Source: Sycobia sp. Sy_11
Lineage: Eukaryota; Arthropoda; Insecta; Hymenoptera; Epichrysomallidae
Direction of reading: 5' to 3'
Assembly (NCBI GenBank): GCA_018907035.1
Contig: JACCIC010000096.1
Location: 1,241,501-1,305,500, forward strand
DNA: 64,000 nt
Below the pieces are notes generated by a model. That model saw only the letters and a list, made by a program, of their open reading frames with translations. It searched no databases and was not told the DNA's origin. Shown here in pieces: positions 37,171 to 48,638 of this stretch. Positions within the stretch are counted from its first letter, which is position 1. Each line of letters begins with the position of its first letter. The translations under genes and the position numbers were made by a program.

Positions 37171-40139
37171 AAATAAATTTATATATATATATATATATCT
37201 AAGTTTGATCATCACCTCTTTTGCGAAACTGGCTACTGCCTTCCAGTTTTCAGAAGATTCCAGCATTATTGATAGGATGCTCTCTGGTCTTATTGGCTTA
37301 TTGATGATGTTCATCAAGTGCTCACGTTGTGTTCTAAAACGAGGGCAGCTCACCAATATATGCTCAGCATCCTCGACCAAAGTCGGACAGATGGGCAGAG
37401 ATCATTATTATCCAGGTGAAAGCGGTGGAAATAGGACCTAAAACAACCATGTCCAGTCAACAACTGAGTCAGGTGGAAATCTAATTCCCCGTGTTTCCTG
37501 TTGATCCATCTGTGTATGTCTGGGAGGATACGATAAGTCCATCGGCCTTTGCTAGAATTGGTCCATCGTTTTTGCCATATTTCTATAGAACGATGACGTT
37601 CCACATTTTTAGCACCTTGTAGGGAATCCACTGCGGCCTTACATATGTTATGCAGCCTAGCCAGTTCATCTGCAGCTAAATCGAAAGGAAGAATTCCGGC
37701 AAGTACCTCAGCTGCGTCGGTGGATACCGTCCTGTAACCACTAATAATACGTATACAGGAGCGACGACGGGTCGCAATGGCCAACTCACAATACGATTTA
37801 ATTCCGCATGCATGATGCCAGATTGGTGCTGCATACATGCTGACAGAATTAACAACATAAGCTAATAGTTTCCTCTGGGGTGGACGTGGGCCACCAATGT
37901 TAGGCATGAGCCGACACAAGGCAGCTGAAACTCGTTGCGCTTTTTCGCCAGATATCTTTAGATGTTCTTTGAAGTTTAACCTGGCATCAAGCTGGACACC
38001 CAAGTATCGTAAAGATGGCGCAGAACTAATGCGGCAGCTACCAACTTTAAGAGTAATACTATCTACCTTCTTACGACTGCTGACAAGAACTACTTCTGTC
38101 TTGTGCTCCGCTAATTGTAGACCAGCCGTCTTAATCCATCTACTGATGTTGCTGATTGCCTCATTGGCATTTTCAGTAAGTTCATCAAGGGTCTTAGCCG
38201 TCCCTACTAGAGCGATATCATCGGCGTACCCTACTGTTATTGAACCAGGCGGTTGTGGAATCCTCAACACGCCATCATACATAATATTCCACAATATAGG
38301 TCCCATAACTGAGCCCTGGGGGACTCCCGCAGTAACCTTATGCGATACAGTGCCTTCATCCGTACGGTATAATATTATCCTATTCTCAAAGTAGCTGGCC
38401 ACAACATTCTGTAAATAACCAGATACTCCGAACTCTTTAAGAGAACTCATAATAGAAGACCAGCGCGCTGAATTAAAGGCATTCTTGACATCTAGAGCGA
38501 CAATGGCACAATACTGTTTAGTGCCACCTTTCCATCTCTTACCACTGATTGCATTTCTTGCGGTACACACTACCAGTTTAATGGCATCGACTGTTGATTT
38601 TGATTTCCGAAATCCAAATTGGCGTGAGGATAAGCCGTGCAATCCTTCAGTGAATGCTTCCAGTCGGCTACATATTATTTTTTCAAATATTTTACCTACC
38701 GTGTCGAGCATACACAATGGCCTGTATGATGAAGGATCATCAAGTGGCTTATTGCCTTTAGGTAACAGGACTAACCTTTGAGTTTTCCAGCAATCAGGGA
38801 AAATACCCTCAAGAAGACAAGCATTATATACTTTTAGAAATATAGCTGGATTCTTCTGTATCGCCAACTTAACTGCCGCATTAGGGATACCATCAGGGCC
38901 AGGGGCAGCATTGTCTCTAGTCTTAGCGTAAGCATTATGTAGCTCCATTTCTGTTATAGGAGGTATATCGTCCGAGTGTTGCGTGCGCAGTACAGTCCCA
39001 TGAATGTCATTGGGAAAGAGAGCGGAAACAATCTTATCAATCAATACCGTGCTAGTGGATTGTATTGGTGCCCTACTCAATCGTGCCATGACTGTTTTGT
39101 ATGGTCGTCCCCATAAGTCATTGTTGGCCTCTGCACACAGTTCAAGCCAGCATCGACGCTTGCTTGCCTTAATGGCCTTGACAAGCACTCTCTGTGCTTC
39201 TTTAAATAAACTATTAAACGTATCACGATGGGTGCGGGCTCTCTGGGCAAGTCTACGTGCGCGATGACATTGTTTGCGCAATTCTGCAATTTCATTTGTC
39301 CACCAGTAGACAGATTGACGATGTTTAAATCCGCTCTTAGTCCTAGTCATCGATGCATCACATGCTTCAGAGATATGCTTCATGAGTGCATTTGCCAGAT
39401 GGCCTGGTGCACCATATACTAAACGCTCTTCTGATATTATAGTGGCGAACACTTCACAGTCTAGCGATCTGATGTTCCATTTCCGTGTGGGCATCCACTC
39501 ATTGCACTTGTTCTTTACTTTCTTCTCTGCAATCTCATACAAGATCGCCCTGTGATCACTGTGGGTGTAAAGGTCGCTTACTCTCCAATTAAGGATCCGC
39601 TGAATCAAGTCATCACTGGCGAATGTTACATCAATGACTGATTGTTTATCACCCCTAATGAAAGTGGATTCAGATCCCTTATTAACCACGTGGAGTTGAA
39701 GAGAATTAAGGTCATCAAGCAGCATACTACCTCTGTTATTTGTTGAAGCGCTTCCCCAGGCTGTGGACCACGCGTTAAAATCGCCACCGATTAATAATGG
39801 TTTCTTGTCCATGGCTTCATCAACTAATTTAGCTACAAGGATTTCAAACTGCTTGTCCGTCAAGCTTGGAGGAGCATATACACTAAAGACGTATATTTCT
39901 TGTATTTTAGCCCAGGATATCAATTCGCTCCGATGACTCGACTGCTTTAGTACCTGCCTATTTTGACCAATCCAGAGGGCAGCTCTATTGCTTGTGTCAC
40001 TTATCCAGCGCTGTGGTCTGACCCTGTCACAATATGGTTCGGAGATTACAGCAATGTCTATTCTTAGCTCCTTTATTGTCTGTTTCAGCAGGTCATGAGC
40101 TGCTACGCAATGGTTGGTATTCAGTTGGAGTATTTTCAT
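37108..40139 (-). pseudogene. R1-clade ORF2: endonuclease and reverse transcriptase, one frameshift near its C-terminus
   Basis: 929 open codons from the ATG at 40139. The N-terminal AP-type endonuclease shows 'LQLNTNHCVAAHDLL', 'ISEPY', 'GGDFNAWSTAWGS' and 'SDHRAI' (residues about 1-225). The reverse transcriptase (about 400-680) shows 'SYRPLCMLDTVGKIFE', 'ALDVKNAFNSARW', 'AGVPQGSVMGPILWN' and the catalytic 'VGYADDIALVG'. Near 37385 a one-base shift moves the frame; the C-terminal zinc region ('VEDAEHILVSCPRF') continues at 37380-37108. R1 ORF2 proteins are about 1000 residues, so length is near complete. Copying enzyme for target-primed reverse transcription. The single lesion makes this the least decayed element in the window. 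Confidence 0.9.
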
Positions 40140-40294
40140 GTTTTATGTCTGTTTAAAAACTCCACGGTAATCGGGCACTTATAGCTGTATGCTGGATGGT
40201 TAATCTCCTTTTTTTGCTTCACATTTACAGAGTAAACAACAGGGCCCGTTTACACAGCTTGGATAGATGGTCTTTTCCACCGCAGTGCCTGCAA

Positions 40295-40300
<6 letters not shown>
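37176..40300 (-). mobile_element. R1-clade non-LTR retrotransposon, 5'-truncated
   Basis: Minus-strand element with the end of ORF1 (40300-40136), a nearly intact ORF2 (40139-37108 with one frameshift) and a TA-rich tail at about 37176-37198. It is truncated inside ORF1, where a (GT)n run begins at 40301. ORF1 ends with a CCHC knuckle 'CRHCGGKDHLSKLC' near 40289-40248. The ORF1 stop TGA overlaps the ORF2 ATG as ATGA (40139-40136), an arrangement known in R1-clade elements. Confidence 0.88.
40136..40300 (-). pseudogene. C-terminal remnant of R1-clade ORF1 (gag-like)
   Basis: Reads as a CCHC zinc knuckle and then, after frame shifts, 'CLLCKCEAKK' and 'NHPAYSYKCP'. This is the cysteine-rich end of R1-type ORF1 proteins, and its stop overlaps the ORF2 start by two bases. 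The rest of ORF1 is absent. Confidence 0.75.

Positions 40301-40348
<48 letters not shown>
40301..40348. repeat. (GT)n microsatellite at the 5' edge of the R1-clade element
   Basis: Pure GT run of 24 units directly abutting the truncated ORF1. Confidence 0.95.
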
Positions 40349-40350
<2 letters not shown>

Positions 40351-40945
40351 CGTGCGTTAGATCAACGTGGGTGCAATATAAGTAGGATTAAAATATAGAA
40401 TTTGTTATAGTTATTTATAAACAATAATTTTTTATATATTAAAATTTGTTTTGTAAGTTGATTATTATTTTTTTATATAGATCCCATTATAATAACCCAT
40501 CATTTTCCCTCCTTTTTTGTAAGAATCTTTTTTTATTAGAATAATTGAATTAAGAAAAAAGAATATCGGGATAAAGGTAAGTTTGTGGAAGATTTCGAAG
40601 GGCCCTCGGTCTAAAAAGGCTAAGTGTAAATTAACCTAACCCTTTGAGGGACCCTTCTCCTCTGTTAACGGAGACTCAATACCGGGTGGATATTTATGAA
40701 TAAACTAATTAATCTTAGGGGCGTATCCCTTATAGTGTCTAGGAACCCCGTTAAAACACATATTTACAGGTATGAGATATTAAGAATTTCGGCTCTTACA
40801 ATTTGTTAATTACGATTAAAAGCATAAGTGAACTGAATAGCGATTTCTGAAATGAGATTAAACAAGTACATGATAAGCAGATGAAATGAATCCTGTAACG
40901 TAATAAATTATTCAGTCAAGTATTGATGATAATTTATAATTTTCT
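40349..40945. other. Non-coding stretch between retroelements
   Basis: Contains a partly self-complementary segment at about 40601-40655 (GGGCCCTCGGTC facing GAGGGACCC). No gene seen. It may be untranslated sequence of a neighbouring retroelement. Confidence 0.35.
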
Positions 40946-40949
40946 GTGT

Positions 40950-41188
40950 CTAAAGAAAGATCCGACTAATAGTTTCCAATTAGAGATAGAACAATTTTTA
41001 AAAAAGTGCACTATTTTCGCAGACAAAGATAAATATTTTTTAACGCAAATGAATCCTCTCGTTCCAATCTTGTATTCGTTACCTAAAATACATAAAAAAG
41101 ATAATCCAATGCGCCCTGTGGTATCTTACATAAATGCACCTTCCTATTTGTTATGTAAAAAATTAAATACAATACTCCTAGACTTCTA
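40950..41188 (+). mobile_element. Penelope-like element reverse transcriptase fragment
   Basis: About 80 open codons carry 'QLEIEQFLKKCTIF', 'PILYSLPKIHKKDNPMRP' and 'SYINAPSYLLCKKL'. The 'LPKIHK...RPVVS' block is a hallmark of Penelope-like reverse transcriptases. The YxDD box and GIY-YIG endonuclease are not found downstream, so only this piece survives. Confidence 0.7.
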
Positions 41189-41229
41189 AATGTTAAATAT
41201 AATAACAATTATGATAGAATATTCAATAA

Positions 41230-43400
41230 CATAACTTATTTTTCAAAAAGAAGTATATCATTTAAGTTTTGAAAAATTTGAAAATCATTTATACTGATCA
41301 GATATTAGAATTAATGCAATAGGAAGCAAATGCGGCTGACATGAATGAATTCATTGAATCCTATAGTGAGTTTTTTATCTTCTGAAAGCACTTATGCGAT
41401 TGTATTTTTACGCATGCAACCGAAGAGCACAGTCGTTAGTTATTTATGAAAATATTCAATATTATATAAGTTCTACGTCTCTTTTCTAACTTTTTTTATT
41501 TCTGTTGGTGTAATTTTCGGTTAGTCGTACATTAAGCTTCAAACAAGAAAAACTTTTGAACTCCAATTTAAGTTAAGTCTCGTTCTACCAGCGAATAAAA
41601 AATTACAGCTGCGCATATCCAATAAGTATGAACTTATTAAAGTAAATGTTGAATTCTAGTATAATTATTTATTCAATTATCAATTTAGCTTTAATTTTTA
41701 GTCTTTGAAATTAAACTGAATGAATATAAATTTACAATTTATTATTACAAATAATTACAGAATTCATTGTACTTTTGATAATTTGCAATACTTCATTGTA
41801 GTATATTTTTGTAAATAAGTTCATCGTGTAATTATTTTTAAACAAATTATTAGAATCCAATAATTTAATATAATTATAAACTTTAATACATGATATAATA
41901 TTGCAAGAATCTTAAAAAAAACTTCTCCTTGGAAATTGCTTTAAGCGCTAGTAGACTCGAGATAGACTTCATTCTTTCAATAAATGATACTTAATCGTTC
42001 CTTTGTCTCTGTTTCCATTAATTATTGTTATGGCTCCATGTACAATATATATTTTTGTTATAATTTTCCTTCTATACCATAAAATACTGAAGTTAGAAAA
42101 AATTGTTCGTCGATCATAGTTAACTGTAAGTCTCATTTAATATTTATGCTTTTATACGTTCACAACTGTACGAGAGTGGGCTAGAACATGGTCACTACAA
42201 TTTTCTGCGTTCACTTGAATTTGAACTGCTGATGTAAGTCGATCGGCTTCTTCATTTGTTAAAAGTGAACTATAAAGTACTAATTTGTATCTTGTATATA
42301 TTTGACACGTTATGGGTAAGTCTTTTTGAAGTTCTATATTTTATAACAATAATAACATCATTTTATTAATCTTTAAATTAATATCCTATGATTTACATAA
42401 ATACGATACTATTGTCATTGTGCCTTATTTGTTAACAGAACTATTTCCTATATCAATATATCATAACTTTGCATTATTACTTATTCTGAAGTCGATAGAG
42501 ATAAATTTTTATTTTAAAATGAATAATAAATATTAAACAATAAATATTCAAATAAAGTATTAGTATTCAGTATTTCCTAGATATACTTCTGATCTTCTGA
42601 GAAATCTTATTTTCAAATTTTAATGATTAAAACAAGTTACATAAATGTGACAAAAGTAACGCAAAACAGCATTGTGTATATTTGATCATCATTAAAAATA
42701 TACTTTTATAACAAATGCTATGGCATTTAAAAAAACAAAGATTTGTATAAAAATACCGTTAGCATTTTTGCTTTATTTTGTCAGTATAAAAAACGTATGA
42801 TTTTAATAAATTACAAAGTTGGTTAGTATTATATTTAATACAGATTATTAATTTCTTTATGTATATAGCTACAAAAGCTAAAGTTTGGAAAAATCTAATA
42901 CTATAATTTAGACTGATCTGAAGATTATGTGATTGTTTATAAAATAAATGGACACGAATACGTTTCATCTATAGTATAAACTAAGAGAGATCCACAAGGA
43001 TATATTATATATTATAACAACAGAAATTTTAAGAAATTGAACCTAATCTCTATAATAATCTTCTTTATTTATAATGAAATCATATGCCGTATAGCTTATT
43101 ACCTTTGAAATCATATCGTAGTAGTCTCTTGAATTATTCGATAATGGATATACCAACGGAAATACAGAGAAAACATAAGATTTGGATTGCGAACTTTTTA
43201 AACTAAATTTTATCACGTTTTATTCAAGCGGCTCTTAGTTTTTACGAAAACGATTATATTTTACATTACCGTATGCATATCTCTTACTATATAACAGTTG
43301 ATGCTATTATTCAGTGTACTTTTGATACAAATCAACAAAAATTTCTATCAAAGTTTAGTGTAATCATGTAATAAATTCTATTATTTAATTTTATTTTTAT
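41230..43400. other. AT-rich intergenic stretch
   Basis: No supported gene, RNA or repeat. Open frames are short and AT-driven. Confidence 0.5.
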
Positions 43401-43405
43401 TGTTC

Positions 43406-43415
43406 TATATATAAA
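43406..43415 (+). promoter_or_regulatory. Candidate TATA box of the odorant receptor gene
   Basis: TATATATAAA lies about 120 bases upstream of the preferred ATG, which would place transcription start near 43440. In an AT-rich genome such matches are frequent, so this is tentative. Confidence 0.3.
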
Positions 43416-43533
43416 CACTTCAGAATAAGAAAGAGTGAATTGTGTCGTCAGAATACAATATCAATATCTCTGTGCAAATACTTTTGCGACTTTATATAAT
43501 TATATGTTATACAATATTAACAGAATCATTTTA

Positions 43534-44461
43534 ATGGCAAGTTTAGGTATAACTTTTGACGGTGTAACGCGTATTCATCTCTTACTACTACGTGCTAGTG
43601 GCTTATTGGCGTTTAAAGGCCATGACCTCAACTTCTACGGTACTCGAATATTTGGACTTTTATCTCACTTATGCGAGACCTTGTTCACTTTTTCATATAT
43701 TAATTTGGTTTTGAAAAACGTCCGTGAATCGCAATATGATGTGGAACGCATTGCTGAAACGGTTGGTCATTGTGGTGGTCATTCACGCTTCATCATTTTA
43801 TATCTCAGTCGTGGTAGGATTGCTAAAATCATACGTTGTTGCGAGGATCTTTGGAATGATTTACGAGATGAAGAAAAAACTAATGTTGCACAATTTGTAT
43901 CAAGAAGTACAAGGCTGGTGAAAATATACGGAGGAGCTTGTGGATTGATGTGTTTCTTGTATGTCACAATGAGCCAATTCGCTCCAATTTTAGAGAATTA
44001 CAAAGACAAGAATGAATCGCTACATAGTAAAAGGTATACTAATTTATATTGCCCATAAAATATATTTCAAACAGTAAATCATTGCGTAGAATTTATAGCT
44101 TAACAGATCTCATTTTGAATCTTAATAATTAAAAATTTAATTGAAATAACTTTGAAGAATTATTGAAAATATTATTAAAAAATATATAAGTTCATAATAA
44201 CATTGTTTGTACAAATCAATTTCTTTATAAGTTACAGGCTAAATAAATTTTAATAAATATGTTAACAGACAAATGTTTCAGCTTAAAGTTCACAAATGTT
44301 TCAGCTTAATAGTTTGAATTTTAACATATTTAGATTTACCATAAAAAAGTCATCTAAACTCGAAAAACAGCAGAAGCTTTTTATATATTTGAAACTGCTG
44401 AATTAAAATTTATCATAAAATGTAAGGTTTCACTAGCCAATAATAAGAAAATTTTAAGCAA

Positions 44462-44518
<57 letters not shown>

Positions 44519-47500
44519 AGAAAATTAAAAAAATTCTTATAAAATACACAGAATAACAAGAAAATGGACTACATTCGGATAACATAACACTGTTTCTATA
44601 TATGTAGAAAAGTCTATAAATTTAATTTAATCCGTGAAAAGATCCCATATTTCTATTTGACAAAATAAAGCTATAAATATAAGATCGATTGTGGCTAGTA
44701 AAAATCCTGCAACGTTATGAATATTTAGAACTTGAATAATAAAACTTCTAGAGGCAGACGACGAATACAGTATTGTATAATATTATGCGTCAGCTATCCC
44801 GTATTCACCTTGAATTTTCCATTGACATAACTAGAGAATATACTCTGAGATCAAGGAAGTTTTGTATTTAACCTTTGTTTTAATACACTGAAAAAAAAAC
44901 AGTGACAGATTGGGGGACAAACATGATCTTGAGATTTTCAGATTGTCCTATATGAAAGTCATAGAAAGATGCAATAAGTTAACATTCCATTAAAATATAA
45001 CTTTTCCTAAAAACTGATAATTTCAAATAGTTATTAGATGATGATTTGATATTTTCAATATCAAAAGAAAAAGTCTTATACTGTACCGTGTACATATGTT
45101 AATACTAAATTGATTGAAAGTTTAATTTTTTCATCTTTCAATGAGCTAAACTTATGTGAAGATAAAAATCCAAAATTCTTATGAGATACCTGAGGATCAA
45201 CGATGCAATAAATTCTATATTGTTTATTTGTTCTACTAGATGTTGTTCTGTATAAGTCTCAAATCTTTTATTCAAATTTTCAAAATCGGTCAGAGAAACT
45301 TCCTATTTTTATGCTAGATTTAGATTTAGTGGCTCAAAATACATAAAGATAAGCAATTCACGATATCTCGATTACTGGAACAAAGGACTATTAGTAAGTC
45401 TGTGGTTCTGTCCCATTGGTGACCCTAGTTCAAGTTCCCATCTCGATCGATTGACACAAGCACCACCATTAAAAATTACATCTACTTTGTTTATAAATAT
45501 ATTAAGGACATACGTGGCTGATTAATACCACTATTTGGAAGCATAATTAGAACGACATTAAATAAAATAAATAAAAGATACGTAAAGAAATTTGCTCCAT
45601 TTTATGTTTAGTTCACTTTTTAGAGATCTGTTTAATTTTTCTAAAGCAAATATTTTATATTACTATCTTATACTTTATAGGTCGCTACCTTATGCTTTTA
45701 TCGTAGATGTACAGCAAACTCCGTGGTTTGAGGTTACAGTAGCTTTACAAATGATTAGTATACTTTATGCGTGTGCCATAACAACAGGTGTAGATACCAC
45801 TGCGCCGTTTTTTGTTATGATGACCTGCGGGCATATCAAAACGTTGTATCGAACACTTGATCAAATTTCCGGACACAAAACTATGAAAGAAAGCGGAAAT
45901 TTATACTCAGAAATGATTTATTGTATTAAATATCATCAAAAAATTCTAGGGTGAGTTTTTTATATTTTAATTATAGAATAATATTTAAAACTTATTATTA
46001 CATATAACTCAAATTACATATGCACTCTTAAACATATGAAGATTTTTATGAATGTTAATGGTATGAATGCAAATAATTATGAAATTTATATTGAATTAAA
46101 AATTGTTTGGAAGATTTTTTTTAATTTCCAGTAAAATCTTGTGAAGTAACTTTAATTTCGAACGATATATTAAGTAAGTTTCAATAATTAAATTGAATAA
46201 GTTCTTGATAATAAAAATAGCTAATAAAGAAAACATTTCATCATACATGGTAGATTTATGTAAATCTTTTCTTATTTCTAAAATAGAAAACCTTCTCAAA
46301 TTGAATTGTTCTCTTTCACAATTCGTAATAGTAATAGGTTTAAGAATTTTCAAGTCTGTAGTAATATTTTGAAAAATTGGAATCATTACACTATTAATAT
46401 TATCCTTTTCTTTGCCATTCTGACTAATTTATGTTACTGTTATTGGGTAATGGTTATTATCATGTAGATCTTCGCTTACATTCAGTTGATTTTGTTATAT
46501 ATTGTTGCTATAGCTAAAGTTAAGTGTATTGAATTTTCTTCACCTTTGGTCACATTAAAACATCAGTCAACTTAAATTAAAACAGAGTCATAATATTAAT
46601 AGTTTAATTTGATCGTATTTTTATATTATATTTTCAATTATATTTTCAGTGCTTCCGGGTTATTCATATATTTCTTTGCAATTAGTTTAATTGGTGTATT
46701 TGAATTTGCCATCTCGATGAAGCTTTTATATTTTAAGTAATTTAGCGAGAACTTTATAGGATTTGCATTAAGATTTATTTCAATAGATTCTAATAGAATA
46801 TTGAAACTGAGTATTTTGGGTGCTCTTCTAATTTTATTACTTTTTTTTGTGATTTGCCTTTCTTTTTTCCTTTTGAAATGATAGATCAAATTCATGGGTG
46901 CTCTCTATTGATACTTTATTATCTGTTATTATTATTTCATCATAAGATACCGAGCTAGTAAACCGTGCAGACAGTGGTTTTATCATATTAAATAATTTGT
47001 CTATTTCTATGAATCGTGTCTCGAGTTGTTTGGTTTCTTGTCGGTTTTTGTGAGATTTTGAAATTCATTGATGTTGGTTTCAATGTGTTTACTAGAGACT
47101 TCTTGTTAGTTTTTTGTATCATTTCAAGTGTGATTATTTCAGTATTTACACTATGTTTGTCAAACTCTTAATATATTTCTTTATATTTATTTGTTTTTGA
47201 GCGCATTTCGTCTATATGTACTGTTTTTTTTATATAAAAAACAATATAAACAGATAAGTTCAATAGGTAATATCTCTAAAAATTAGTTCTAGCGTTCCGG
47301 ATAAATTTTTTTTTCAGTTTCACTGACATAAAATTATCTTCTGAAAAACAAGATGTGGGATCTTCCGAGTTTATTGGTTTCTGATCATATGTATAATTTT
47401 ATATTTATTTCCTGAAGTCATCTCCGACTTTATATTTATTTCTTTACTTTTAGAAATTTTATTATTATTTCGATAGAAATGAGTGACCATATATTTGAAA

Positions 47501-48577
47501 TAACTAGTATTCTGTTATTATTAGTGTACGGATTTATGTTAACAATTAGGTTTTTGATTTGTATTTGTTTATTTTTTACTTCGTATGCAATACTTGTACT
47601 ATTTAGGAAACTACATACTCTACTACCTGATATTTTTGAGAAGAATCTTATGTTTTTTATATCAGTGAGTACCTTTAGTCCATTCACGTAATTATCTATT
47701 GTTAGACGTTCGGTGGAGTCAATAATAATTGTCTCCTTTTTGAGGTGAATTGTGGAAAAATTGAATTTAACATAAGCAAATTCTGTGTAAGCTATGTTTC
47801 AGATTTTTCGATAATATCTATAGTTGTTTTCTTGTACTTCTGGTAATGAAAGCCATTGTGCTGAGTTGTGTACCATTACAATAGTCTGCGTCGATTTGCA
47901 TTGCTTACATTAATTTCTTTATTTCACTTACATCAGCTTAGTCGAAATTCAATACACTAAAACTATTTAACTTTAACTTCAAGAGTACATGAAGAGCTTG
48001 TGCTACTTGAGAACACGTCTGCGCGCGAAGCCAATTACACTTGAATTATTATTTATATTATTGTACTCATATTACTTAGAATTTTTACAGTTTAGATAAA
48101 CAGTAATCTTTCTTAAAAAAAGGAAAAGATTCTGTTTCTATAATATAATTAATATTATTACTTATATTATTAATTATTAATCATATAAATATTCATCTGT
48201 TGCATATTTGCCTGTATGTAAAGAATTTATTCCATATATGCAGTCTATGCCTGCAAATTGACAAGCTCATGAGTTTCGTTTTTCTCTCTGGTTTAATAAG
48301 TACAACTTATAACATGTCGTTAATTGGAATAAAATTAATTGGAGTAAGTCATAAAAAAAGATTAAACTGTAAATAAATGTACCCATACAAGTTATTTATT
48401 TGTTAAATACAGGATGATCCAGAAAAATTGAAATACGTAACTGTTCTTTCCATTTTAATGATTCAGATGCTTATTTGTCAGTGGGCTCCAGGTGTTCTTG
48501 TAAACGAGGTAAAATATATTAAAAGGCCTATAAATAATTCGAACAAAAAATTTTAACAAAGCAATATATACTATACA

Positions 48578-48638
<61 letters not shown>

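Noticed and set aside
37897..39422. Plus-strand frames opposite the R1-clade ORF2
   Set aside because: Shadows of the reverse transcriptase frame on the minus strand.
43435..43533. An earlier start for the odorant receptor
   Set aside because: The frame opens with GTG, and the in-frame ATG at 43504 adds residues not typical of the receptor N-terminus; the ATG at 43534 fits the usual length.
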